64,000 nucleotides of DNA from Parascedosporium putredinis (lineage: Eukaryota > Ascomycota > Sordariomycetes > Microascales > Microascaceae). Positions 35,142 to 47,578 of this stretch are shown here, piece by piece; positions within the stretch are counted from its first letter, which is position 1, and every line of letters begins with the position of its first letter. The position numbers and the translations under genes were made by a program. The stretch lies in NCBI GenBank assembly GCA_949357655.1, contig CASHTG010000020.1:744001-808000 (forward strand), written 5' to 3'. The notes beneath the pieces were generated by a model, which saw only the letters and a program-made list of their open reading frames with translations, was not told the origin of the DNA and searched no databases.

Positions 35142-38100
35142 GGTGAGAGAATCTGTCAACCCAGCTTGTCTGTCCAGAGAGACAGAGGTTGAAAAGCGAA
35201 AACGGATTGACGAGGTTGCTGGATTTCCACAACGGAGAGAGGGACTGAGGAGAGCTTTGAGGGAATAGGGAATCCTAGAAAACTATGCTGAGGCAAGTCC
35301 GCGTCCTGGATATATAAATTAAAATCTCATTTACAAAAAACTTCATCCCAACCGGCTGCGCGGCCCCAAACCGACCTTTTAAACGGCGCGGCAACACTTC
35401 ATTAATGGCCTTCTGACCTTGACCAGGGTCCCTCCTCCTCCCCGCGCCATTATTTTTTTCTGTTTGTTTAATCGAAATGGAGGGATCGTCTGACTTTCAA
35501 CCCGTCATTGAATCGGGGAGGATGTGCCTGCCTTCAAGACGTTCCATTGAAAGTTGGAGGTAAACAACGTCACCGCAAAGGTCCCTCCGCTATTAGACGC
35601 GCGAACGCCCCGCAACGCCTTTACCGTGCCATTATTGAAGTCTTGCTCCGCCATTAAGGTTTCTCTCGGGAGTGCGATTTAATGCTTGACAGTGGGTGTG
35701 AGTGTGGAGGGGAGCGAACGAAATGGAGAGAGCCAGCTCGGGGTGCAGCGTTCACGATGGTTGCTCCGCATCACACGTTGATGGAGGGAGACGGTGGATG
35801 CTGCCTCGACATATGCGGGGAAACTGCAGGTCGGGGTGATCGTGGCGATCTGCATACACACGATCTATACTATTTGGAGGAAGCCGGGATTCTGCTGGCG
35901 AAATTCTGGAAGCGTGGTTCTCGGATGGAGTCCCGCGTCCAACTTACACCCGCTATCATTCGGCCGGTTAAAGCCATTGGGGTATTACTCTGGACCACGA
36001 ATACCCCATAAAAAGATCTTGAAAGGGGAAGAGGGAGAAGGGGTTATATTGGAACGGGAAGGATGGAGATATATATTAACCCCTTCTGCTTTGAGAAGGC
36101 AAAGGTGGGATTTTGATGCCAACCAAGCGGAGATGCCACGTTCTTCTTGGTGCGCTTCAAACTACTGCGAGGCGCGTGTTCTCCGGTCGCCGTTGGCGTC
36201 GCCTTTGGATCAGCAACGTCACGGCGACTTGCCCTTCTGACTTCAGTTCCCGGCTCGAATTGGGTTGGGGATTGGGGCTGCATCTAGCCTGGTTTTTCTT
36301 TGTTCTAATGACTCGGCCTTTGGTTGGAATATCGTGAGCGTTCACGGCTCAGGTCGCTCATGATGGCCAATCCTTCCACCTATTGGATGGCAACGTGGTC
36401 CAACTATCTTGCGAGAACCTGGTGACGACGGTATCGTATAAGAGAGTCTTTCCCTTGATGAAAAGAGCTAAAGAACCTCCGGGTTAAACCCCGTGTATGC
36501 GGCACGCGGTAGACATAGGCGACTTATCAGATCCATCAAGTTCACACCAAGGGCATCAACGCTACTCGCCTTGGCCACTGCCCCAATCATTAAATGCGTG
36601 GCTGCCTGAGGGATATCTAATTTCACGAGCAGCATTGAGATGGAAAGAACGTAAAAGATAACTTGGCATCCGCCTACTTAAGCAACTGGCTCAGAGCTCG
36701 CCTTGGACTGACGTTCCGGAGGCCGGAATATCTCGGCCGGGGATGCATACTAGCGGGAGAAGCTGTGGTCCAAGGAGACCAGAAGGGGAAAAGAAGAGAA
36801 ATGAGAAGCCAAGGCGAAATCTCTCCGGAGCCGAGGGCGGGAACCTCAGCCATCCACCTTGGTCTCCTAGAAACCCTTCCCGTCGCCATCGACCGACTTC
36901 CGAGCTCGCGATGGGAGACGAGGCCGACTTCATCCGGCATAAACCAGCCACAAAACATTTCCGCTGCCCTTGGTTCGCGCCTCTTCGATCAGAACATGGG
37001 ACAGCGTTCGATATCTACCTACAAACTTCCCCGCCCGCTTCCCGTTCTTTGCTACATTGAAGGTCAACTGACCCGTCTCAGACAAAATTTCGAGGGGTGG
37101 ACCTGACGTCTTCCACACCCCACTTGCCATGCTACCCCAAAAGATTTCGGGCTTCGGATTCGCATTGTTTCGTTAAGCCCGGACGCTAGTAAAAACGGGT
37201 TTTCTCACATCCCTCGGGGGCCCTTGGAGAGTGGAGGGGCCCGGCAAGAGGAGTGCGGGTCTTGCAACAAAGATAAGGAGGTAAAAGGGAACAAAAAAGA
37301 AGACTATTGTATGGATCGATATCCATTTGAGCATAGCGAAACGGCTATGGCCTAGCAAGAGTGGGCCAAGGGGGAGGGAGAGGTGCGGCATCCGTCGAGG
37401 GGCATCGATTTATTTTCACGTTGTTCTTCCAAATTTCGACCTTCCTGTTTATGATCTATTCCCGACGCCGGGTGTCTTTTGGCTGGCCCGATGAACGACA
37501 CTTTGTGTCACTGGTGTAATATCTAAGAACAGAAGGGAATCCAAGACCGTTGGCCTGGTACGTCGCCTCGGCATCACATTTCCGCTATGGTATGAAAACG
37601 GGTGGGGAGAAAGAGCCGGAGCACTCTAGCTCTTTGGGGACATTTCCATTTGTCCTTGTTTCCCTTTTCCCCTTTCCATTTTTAAACGCCTCGAATGTCC
37701 AGCTTTGGGAAACTAGAAAAATCTTTTCACCGACTCCTAAGCATAATATGGCATGGTTTCGGTTCGTCTCGAGATGAGGCACCGCACAGGGCAGGGATTC
37801 CTGGTCCTGAAGAGCCCGCTGTCTCGAAACAGAGAGGGTAGGATGACGCCCCGAATTCTTCGATGCGACTGGTCTGGTCTTCCCGGTCTTGGAGGCCTTG
37901 AGATGATCCTCTAGGTGCTGCGACGAAGAAGAGTGCGTCAAGGCACGAGGTCGACAATGCACTTTGTGAAATTGAAGGGCTTGATGATTGCCGTGAAGGT
38001 CTTGCCTTGGTCGAGCAATCCAAGGAGGCTGACCGACCTCGTCTAGCGCAAGTTTAGCCTCCAAGCCCCGTCTCTGCTCTCGGCCTCGCCTAGCAGGCGA

Positions 38101-40258
38101 GCAACTGGCATTTTGATCATTGAAGCTCTCTAGCTGAGTGGTGTGACTTATCATTCCTGGGACCTTGCCAAAAATGGAAGAGTTCATCCCCAATGAGGTT
38201 GCATGCTGTGTTGGGCAGGAGACATGAAAGGATGAAGAGGAGGATGAAAAAAGCAATTCTAGTATCCGAGAATCGGACGAGACTAGTCGTCAGCGCAGGG
38301 TCGCAACGCAGACCTTCTCTATCCCCTGAGATGGTGAAGTGCCGGCAGGCATTTTGAGGCCACACTCCGGGGTAAACTGCAGGGCACCATGCCCCATCGC
38401 CCCATCGCGAGTGATTGTGCAGTGCAGTTTGAGGATCAGGGTCTAGGTTATGGGAGAAAGCTAGCTGAGGGCTTTGGGGAGATCAACACGGACATCGTTC
38501 TTCCTGTGCACAGACGAGGCGCGAGAATCATGATTGCCTGCCCCTTTTAGCAAACACTAACAGTGGAAGACATAAGGAAGAAGCTTAGAATAATTGGTGC
38601 ATGACGTTGAGGGATAACGGCACGGTCAGAGACAAAGTAGAAACAGAGAGAGAACGAAAGAGACTCATACGCTATCTGACTTCTCGGTGATGGCCTTGTC
38701 TCTCGGTTCACAGCGTCGCTAGTGGTTCTCAGCTCTTGGTGAGGTGAGGGCCCTTCCGTTTCTTCCTTTGTCTTTTCTCCCTGGGGAGAGGGCTCGCGTG
38801 CACTCGGCTAGTCTTCACCGCATTATAGTTCTCAGGCCCAAGAGCTGTCTGCATGGTGGTAAATCCAGCAGGGGACGTGGCCAGCCCTATTCTGCTTGAT
38901 GCAATGTTTGCGACGGATGATGTGGGAGAACCTCGCTGGCGGGCGACCCTCACACAAGACAACTTCAAGCAAAGGAAGAAGTGTTCATGCAAGATAGAAG
39001 AAGTCAGAATCTCTTACCCCAAAAGTTCCGTGTCTGTCGCCGGACAAGGTGTCGGTGCGTGAGGAGAGCGCCTGGGGCTGATGACGACTCGACTCCCTCC
39101 CCTTTCCCACCCCCTTATCCTTATCCTGCCCTTAGGATTGAATGATTGAAAGGGACTCGGGCCCACTGGCCTCTTCTTCAGGTACAGGGTGGGGAAGAGA
39201 CGTCAACTGGTGGTGTGCCAAAGTACTTCGTACCAACGTCGAACCTTTTCTGTCCCATCTTTGTCCAAAAAGCCTTGTTTTCCTTTTTCCCTTTCACGAG
39301 GGGGTCTGAGCGGTGGCGCGCTTTGCGATGATGCAGTCCAGCATCGCTCGGACTGAGAACGAAGGCGCGAGATGTGACAAATTATTATTATTACTTGCCT
39401 GACTCTTGCCCTGCTCTTTATTGCCATTTTTACCGCCGAGACAAAATTTGGGGGCGGAAGGGGTTGTTCAGGGTGGGCTCGATGGGCCAGGCCCTTGCCA
39501 TTTTCTCCTTTTGAGCTGGTGGGTTGGCTCGATGCAAGCACTTTAGCAGACGGAGAGGGCCGAAGAAACGCCAAAATGTCGCCCACTTGAAAGCGGCACT
39601 GGTAATCCAACATGGCCCCGATGCCCTTGCAAGTGTCCCCCTCAACAAAGTACGAGTATGAAGAATAAACAACCCAAATGAGCTAGTGGCATGGGCAGGA
39701 TTTCGAATCATACATGGGTGCTGCTCTCGCACGCCTTGTTATACCCCCTTGCCTGCCTGGTACAAGGGGAGATGAGGCGGAATCTGCGGTCAACGGTGTG
39801 ACCCAAGATCTTGGTCTTGGAATCCAGCCGCCAGCCAATTCGTTTGTGATCAGCGGCACATGTGCATCGGCCAGCGGCTTTACCATCGGCTCCTCACCCC
39901 TTGTTGCCTGCCAACTGCACGAGCCTTGGGACGAAGCAGCAGGAGCGGAGACAAGAACCTCCATCTCCACGTAGTCCAACTCTGCTAGCGTCCCAATCTG
40001 AACCAGAAGGTTAAGACCTGGCCAGCCGTTTCTTTGGTTGTTCTTTTGGCCGGCCCATGACGGCTCCTTTGAACCCCCAAACCTCAATACTCACACATGC
40101 TCTCATATCGTCCTGTCAGAGCCTGGCGGTGTGACATGTGGGTAAAACATACATGAATCCCGTCTTATCTGTTTGGCGGGATACCATCGGGAAAGTCGAG
40201 TTTCCTTCCTTTTTCCGAAAACAGCCTCTTCCTTCCCACAAGCTGTTGCCAAGCGTCG

Positions 40259-40305
40259 TGAGCCATGAGCCATGAGCCATGAGCCATGAGCCATGAGCCA
40301 TGAGC
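40259..40305 (+). repeat. AGCCATG heptamer tandem repeat, about 6.4 copies
   Basis: Six perfect head-to-tail copies of AGCCATG plus a partial copy, in intergenic DNA. The unit is not the fungal telomere unit (TTAGGG). A 7-base unit is not codon-sized, so the repeat is open in several frames. No function is proposed. Confidence 0.95.
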
Positions 40306-43300
40306 GGGAAAACGAAGAATTGCCTCCACGTAGGGCACGGGAGCGCTCGAGGGGCCTTCTTTGCCGCATAAACAAACACACTAGGGTTAAATGGGGATTC
40401 TCGTTTCCCCATTCCTGAAATGCATCCCCTGCTGTTCATCCTTATCTCAATCAAGCTTCGTTGATTCTCGTACGGGCCGTTTCTCGGGCGCAGGTCTCGG
40501 TCAAGCGCCCCCACCGACGCCTCCATAGTTTGAACACGTACTGAAGCGGCTTCTTGATGTTCCGTAGATCCCCGGATTTTCTCACGGAGAAAACGCAGGA
40601 AAAACAATGCCGCACGAATATTCCGTTGAAGATCGCGCCCTTCCTCCTATTGTCTGTTTCGTGACGCTGCATCGCTCATCAGCCCTCCAATTGGGATATC
40701 TCGAGCAACTTAAACGACTGCGCTGAGCTGCTGGACGGCCGCCGCTCTCTTCCCCTTCCCCTCCCCTCTTCACCTCTTGCTTCCGTGAAGAGTTTGATTG
40801 CCTTGCCTTCTTGCTAGGCTTGACGGGACCACATTTGATTCAAGCTGCACTCGATGACAGGGAGGATGCAAGGTCGACAAGGCGTTAGGTGCGGGCCAAC
40901 TCGCTCCTGCCTTGACTGGGACCAGAGTGTTGATAGTACTGTGTTGCTGTTGTATGAGGCAACCCGCACCCCTCGCTACAGGGGAAGGAGGGTGCGACCA
41001 CCCGCTGTCAAGAAGAGGAGGAACACTCTTCCTTCCGAGACTAGGCCTACGATGTATCATGGATTCAAGTTGGGATATTAATAGTCGTGACTTTTCCACT
41101 GACAGGGAGGGAGGGCGGAACAGGCTAACCAGCCGAAAGGTGCGAGATCCCCACACCTAGGCCACCAAATCCTTCTCTGGACCTTCCCAGCGGCCCGCTT
41201 TGTGAGCTGCACCACTATCGATACCATTTACGGCTTGCTGTAACAGGAGTGTGCCGGCGACGTGATGAGGCCCTGGCACGTACCATCGTCTGGCGCAGAG
41301 CGAAGCGAAGCGGGTAGATGACGAATCACCAGAACCGCCTGTCCCGAGGGACGGTGATATTGTGCGAGTGAAACCAATCAGGTTCGACTCTTACCATTGT
41401 TTACTCGACAACAAACACCCAGGAGCGGCCGAGAATTCCGCGTTTCGAATGCGAGGAGAGAACACCTTGTGTGAATTAGGGATTGGTTTGGAAGAGAAAA
41501 GCAAATCATCTATCCTTGCGTCCGTTGGGCATCTAGAAGGTATGAGGAAAAAGGGAGTGGACTTTGGCGGCGTGGCTTCCCGCAATCCTTGTCGTGAGCT
41601 ATGATGCCGGCCTTGGATGGCACTAATATATGTTTCCCCACGATTGAACTGCCGTCGTTACCGGCAGACATTAGGCATTGTCATCTGTTATTCTGTTACC
41701 TGTAGCTCGTCCACGCCCTCCTTTTTTTCTCAATTTTTTTGTCTTTCTCTTCCCCTTCTGTAGTAGTATTTCCTCTCAAGGGCCAAGAGGCTGCCGTGAT
41801 CAAGGTGTGTCTTGGTGTTTGTGAGAGGGATTGTCTTGAACGTGTGCGTATGCCTCAATGCTCCTCTAGGTTGAAGAGTCCAGACTTTTTCTTGCGAAAC
41901 CCTGAACTTTTGGTCCCTGAGGAGTGGGGCCCTGGACCGCCTCCGAGCCTGTACCTTAATTTCCCCAGGCACCCAAGCACCCAAGTACCCCACCAGAATC
42001 ATGGCACTGGGAAACCCAAATTGACGTGGGTTTGCAGAAGTGATGTGCCTAGAACGGAGGAATGCTTGTAGAAGCCTCCACTCCACGATTACAAGTATCC
42101 AGTAGCTTGGACTGTTCTCATCTTTGCGACGGGTGTCATACGCGCTCCTTTACTTCCCCTTCGACAAGAATGATTGCTTTCCGGCTGTTTTCTCTCTCTT
42201 TCTTCTCTCTCCTTTTTATCTTGGTTTATCTTAATCAACGCCGTGAATAGCCTTGCGGAATCGGTGACGGCGGAACAAGGAGAGGTATTCAAGTGTGCTA
42301 TGGCCACATGTAGCCTCGTCATACTGACCTCGTTCGATTGGGGTCTTGTCATTTATCTTGTTGCATTCTTGACCGTGTCCTGCAGCCAAGTGGCTCAGGG
42401 AAGATCATAATAGAACACGAGAAGTCTGTTGTCCGAGGACAACAGCCACATACTTGTAATAGCTATAGGTGGCGGAGTCATATCATATCTCCAAGCCGGC
42501 GAGACAACGAGAGCCGTTGCATTTGACGTTGTCTCAGTGCTGCCAGCAATTTCCCTTCTCAAGCCACTGCTGCACTCTTACTTTAAGGGGTATCTTGCTC
42601 TGCAGTCCTCCCGATTCTGACTCCCCACATGCAGTTGGAGTATCGCGGTCGGCGACGCTCGATGGTGACTACTGTCCACTGGCCAGCCCAGTTTCTGTTT
42701 GTATTGACGGAAAGTAGGGAGTACACATCCAAGTGGGAGGCGGAAAGTTGAACCTTCCTCGGTGGATGGAGCGGCGCTATTCCTTTGTACTTGTATCTGA
42801 AAGTATCCATCACCGTTAATGTGGTTCCTGTCCCCTCACGCACGTCCTCTTGCTGCATTCGACTTGGCATCGATGGATACGTACCCATGTCCTCCAGCCC
42901 ATGATGCCCATGAATCCCCACCTCCGACACCAACCCCTGCCCCTGACGGGCCCCTTCCTCGTGCTCACTCACAGTTGGCTTACTCGGTAGGCTAACCCTC
43001 TTTTGGATGTTGCCTGAGATTTCCCTCCTTTTCCCTCCGCCGACCCGAAAACTCACACACCCCCAACTTTATCCCCTTGATTCGCACCTTCCGATGGATT
43101 GATTTCTCTGGCTTCGTTGGATTGCTCCTCCCCCACCGTCGTGTACGTACTTGAACTTGTAATTTTCGTCAAATGTACTCACACACCCTGCAGAGACGAG
43201 GGTCTGAATTGTTGTTGATGTTACGAATGCGGAGGAGGCCATTCCTTGATCAATCATTCTCGAATCGTTCTTTGCGAAACCGACTTTTATTACAAGTAGT

Positions 43301-43627
43301 ACACTTGTACTTTGTTTCGTCCTCCCGACAGCCTTTCCATCTCTGAATCGAATGTAATGATCCAGGATGGATTCCTCTCTTCTTGGAGACGCCCCTGGGG
43401 AGTGGTTGTTGCTATGGTGCTTTTTCAAATATCAGTGGGGTGTTGCCCGTCGATGTTGCCTTGCGCTCCCAAAACCGTATTAATAAAAGGTGACTTGTGG
43501 CGTCCTAAATATTGCGGTTGGACGACTGCTGGCGACCGGGTTGCCCGATCTCATTGACAGTTTGACAGACCGATTGTTTGTGAATTTGGTCAGCCCGATA
43601 AGCACCGCGCAGTTATCTCTCTGGGTC

Positions 43628-43647
43628 TTTTTTTTTTTTTTTTTTTT
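43628..43647 (+). repeat. Poly(T) run, 20 bases
   Basis: Uninterrupted T run 1.2 kb upstream of the RasGAP start codon, intergenic. Confidence 0.9.
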
Positions 43648-44873
43648 GGCAGCCCCTTTCACTTCACGTGTAGGAAATCAGTAAATCTAGATCCTTAGGA
43701 AGTGGAATTCTAGCCCTGATGTGAGATAAAAGTGAGATAAAAGATTGATTTGAATATGAGCATAAGCAGAAGAGGTCAAGAAAGAAAGGGCTCAAGGCTA
43801 TTTCATGGCGAGAGGGAGGCAAGAGCATCAGAACTTGTTCCCAGGTCGGCCCGTATTTCCCCCTCCGCGCCTGTTTCAGAAAGAGCACCTGGAAGTGATA
43901 TGAGCCTGCCTGGAGGGGGTTGCTAGGCCTGTCCGCATTTCGCCCACCAGTCAACCAGTCACCGTGCAGCCAAAACCACCAAAGCGGCCCACCACTCTCA
44001 TCACTGTCGCTATGTCGCTATTGTATTGCTTGAATTGATGGGTCCCATTTGAATGTTTTGTCTGTCCGTGTCCCCTGGTCCCTGGCTTCTCCGAACCACG
44101 ACCCTTTGCACCCACTCCCTCTCCCCTTGGAGAAATCCCGACTCTGTCCCTGCTACTTTGATCGTCGCCTCGCCTCTTTTCCCTTAAACACACAACAAAA
44201 CCCGCTCCGTGGATTTTTCTGGTTGTTGCGAGCCTTCCCTCCCCTCCGCATAACTTTCCTTTCCATCTTTTCGCCTCATTATTGTCGTCCTCTATCCGCA
44301 ATCGCCGCGACCCAAATTCGCCCTGAGACCCTCCTCGTGCACCAGCGCGCATCGCTCTTGAACCCTTGCTCTCCTTTTCCCCGCAGCTCGTCGACTTGCT
44401 CCCCTATCTCGACAACGAACCCCCCACTCGAACGAAAGTCGAAATTGAAGCGTCGCTCCCATTACCGCGCCGCTATTAACCTACGAGTTTTCGCCCGCCG
44501 AGCCCAGCACTCCTCTTCCACCGACGGTCCTCAACCCCCTTTTTGGCATCTTCCAAATTGGACCGAGATCGTAATCTTGTCACCTTCTTTCATCCTCCGA
44601 CTACTTACTACTGGGCGCTCCTCCACGATTATTCGTCCTGCTTGTTGAGTTGACATCCGCAACCATAGCTTTTGGCGCAACTGTTATGTTGAGTCGGCGC
44701 GCCGAACCAGACCGCAATTGTTTGTTTGATTCTGTTAGAGAACGTGCCCTGTGGTAGACCTGAGCTCTTCCCCGGTTGGCTCTCAACTCGGAACGTCGCG
44801 AGGCTTCAAGTCCTCCCCGAAGCTTGGCCCTCGGTCCACCCCCAAATAACCCGTCCGACCTGCCCTTGGAACC

Positions 44874-47578
44874 ATGTCCGTTATGCTCCAAACACCATCG
44901 CGAGCCTCTACTGCCTCCTCTTCTTCCTTTCAGCCCATTTCAAGACAAAACACCATGTCTTCCTACGATGGATCGCGGTCCGCCCGCCAGTCCAAGCGGT
45001 ACTCCATGTCCGCGCTCTATCTCTCTATCGCTAACGATGGTGACCTCGAGATCGAGGATGACCTTGCGAAAGGTTTGTGCCCCTCTAACCTCGTTCGCGT
45101 TGATCCATCCTCGGCGTAATCTTCTTCGTTGCCCTTGGGTGATACCAAGCATCGCCAATGCTAACCTGTCTCATCTCCTTAGCCCAGAAGACGCTTCGTG
45201 AGCTGAAGTCCAAGATCTCTTCTCAGTCCAAGAAGAACTTCGTCCTTGAGAAGGACGTACGTTACTTGGACTCGCGTATTGCGCTCCTGATCCAGAATCG
45301 CATGGCGCTCGAGGAGGTTTGTACCGATTGCCCAGAGAAATCCTACCATTCTCCCTTAGTGGGGCTGCTCGGCAACAACTCCAAACTAACTCGTGTCTCC
45401 GTCTAGCAAAACGAGGTAGCGAGCCACCTCGAAGATGCCACCGATATCCAGGAAGGCGTATTCCCGAACGACGATAAGACCCAAAAGTACGGCAACCTTC
45501 TGTTCCTCCTGCAATCGGAACCGAGGCATATTGCGCACCTCTGCAGGCTTGTTACGATGGCCGAAATCGACTCGCTCCTCCAAACCGTCATGTTTACGAT
45601 TTACGGTAATCAGTACGAGAGTCGCGAAGAGCACCTCCTCTTGACCATGTTTCAGGTATGTGGTGTCAATGTAGCGTAAGCGTAAGCGTAGGCATAGGCT
45701 AAGCTAATGTTCGATTGTGCCACAATAGTCCGTCTTGACCTACCAGTTTGACAACACCCCGGAATATTCGTCTTTGTTGCGTGCCAACACGCCGGTCTCT
45801 CGCATGATGACGACGTATACGAGGCGTGGTCCTGGTCAGACGTTCCTCAAATCCGTGCTCGCCGATCGCATCAATAGCCTTATCGAGCTCAAGGACCTTG
45901 ACCTCGAGATTAACCCTCTCAAGGTGTACGAGCGTATGGTTGAACAGATCGAAGAGGATACCGGATCCCTTCCTGCCTCTTTGCCCAAGGGCATTACCGC
46001 CGAGCAGGCTGCGGAGAATCCCCAGGTCCAGGCCATCATTGAGCCCAGGCTCACTATGCTTACCGAGATCGCAAATGGCTTTTTGACGACCATTATCGAG
46101 GGACTTGAAGAGGCTCCCTATGGTATCCGTTGGATTTGCAAGCAGATTCGTAGCTTGACCAAACGAAAGTACCCCGATGCCAATGATCAAGTCATTTGCA
46201 CGCTCATCGGAGGTTTCTTCTTCCTGCGATTCATCAACCCTGCCATCGTAACGCCCAAGTCGTACATGTTGATTGACGGCATCCCATCAGACCGTCCCAG
46301 GCGCACCCTGACCCTCATCGCCAAGATGCTTCAGAACCTTGCCAACAAGCCATCCTATGCCAAGGAGCCTTACATGGCCAAGCTCCAGCCTTTCGTCCAG
46401 CTTAACAAGGAAAGGGTGAACAAGTTCATGCTCGAGCTTTGTGAGGTCCAGGATTTCTACGAGAGCCTGGAAATGGACAACTACGTTGCCCTGTCGAAGA
46501 AGGACCTCGAATTGTCCATCACCCTTAACGAGATTTATGCCATGCACACGCTTATTGAAAAGCACCATGGTGAGATATGTCGGGATGAGAACTCGCATCT
46601 CAGCATCATCATGTCAGAGCTAGGCGCGGGACCACCCCAGGTTCCCAGAAAGGAGAACAGGGCAATCACCCTTCCTCTTTTCAGCCGATGGGAGACGGCT
46701 ATTGACGACTTGACTGCCGCTCTCGATATCACGCAAGAAGAGGTCTACTTTATGGAAGCCAAGTCCATCTTCGTCCAGATTATGCGATCCATCCCTCCCA
46801 ACAGCTCTGTGGCACGGCGACCCCTGAGGCTTGAGAGGATTGCCGATGCAGCTGCCACAAGCCGTAATGACGCTGTGATGGTTCGCAAGGGCATCCGCGC
46901 CATGGAACTTCTTTCGCAGCTTCAGGAGTTGAGGGCTATCGACAAGAATGACCAGTTTGCCATGCTTCGCGATGAAGTGGAGCAGGAGCTGCAACATCTC
47001 GGCTCTCTCAAGGATGGCGTCATTGTTGAGACCCAAAAACTGGAGGAGGTGTACAAGACCATCCGGGACCATAACACTTATCTCGTCGGCCAGCTAGAAA
47101 CGTACAAGAGCTATCTTCACAATGTCCGATCCCAAAGCGAAGGCACGAGGAGAAAACAGCAGAAGCACGCGGTGCTTGGGCCCTACAAGTTCACGCACCA
47201 GCAGCTGGAGAAGGAAGGTGTAATCCAGCGAAGCAATGTCCCCGACAACAGGAGGGCCAACATTTACTTCAACTTCACGAGTCCACTCCCTGGCACTTTC
47301 GTGATCTCGCTACACTACAAAGGTATGTATCTTGCCCGCCCCTTAACCCATTGATTGGCGTTACGAGGGACTATCGTATGACTCTGTGTCTCCCATGCTC
47401 ACGCCTCTTTTTCTTAGGACGAAACCGTGGTCTTCTTGAGTTGGATCTCAAGCTTGACGACCTGCTTGAGATGCAGAAGGATGGACAAGATGATCTCGAC
47501 CTTGAATACGTGCAGTTCAACGTACCAAAGGTCCTTGCCCTTCTTAACAAGCGGTTCGCGAGGAAGAAGGGATGGTAA
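44874..47578 (+). CDS. Ras GTPase-activating protein (RasGAP plus RasGAP_C)
   Basis: Stimulates GTP hydrolysis by Ras and so switches Ras signalling off; similar in layout to fission yeast Gap1. Exons are 44874-45072, 45183-45316, 45407-45655, 45729-47322 and 47418-47578, giving 778 residues with no frame break. The Ser-rich N-terminus (MSVMLQTPSRASTASS) leads into a coiled coil (TLRELKSKISSQSKKNFVLE). The RasGAP domain follows, with the likely arginine finger in LLRANTPVSRMM and the signature FFFLRFINPAIVTPKSY. The RasGAP_C domain covers the last about 200 residues, with DHNTYLVGQLETYKSYL and NIYFNFTSPLPGTFVISL. The start at 44874 is the first ATG of the exon; a second ATG lies four codons on. 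The third intron carries TAAGCG repeats. The intact 2.3-kb coding sequence is a useful control against the damaged neighbours. Confidence 0.95.
45669..45704 (+). repeat. TAAGCG-type hexamer repeat inside a RasGAP intron
   Basis: Imperfect hexamers (GTAGCG, TAAGCG, TAAGCG, TAGGCA) inside the intron at 45656-45728, just upstream of a GCTAAT branch-site-like sequence. Probably neutral. Confidence 0.6.

Larger units (their letters stand above)
35142..44873. other. Gene-poor region of about 9.7 kb
   Basis: No gene could be supported. Frames of 130-220 codons exist (e.g. 37585-38256 minus, 39683-40087 minus, 44049-44648 plus), but they overlap equally open frames on the other strand and have no domain or splice support. 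The last about 900 bases (from 43950) are C/T-rich and probably form the long promoter and leader of the RasGAP gene. The minus-strand side near 35142 must hold the GH43 promoter. The region also contains a heptamer repeat at 40259 and a 20-base T run at 43628. Confidence 0.5.

Noticed and set aside
37585..38256. 223-codon minus-strand frame
   Set aside because: Low-complexity start, no conserved motif, no flanking exon signals.
40116..40607. 163-codon minus-strand frame crossing the heptamer repeat
   Set aside because: Its MAHGSWL repeats are just the translation of the AGCCATG array, which is open in more than one frame.
41370..41400. tRNA-like GGTTCGACTC motif
   Set aside because: No matching A-box or acceptor stem upstream.
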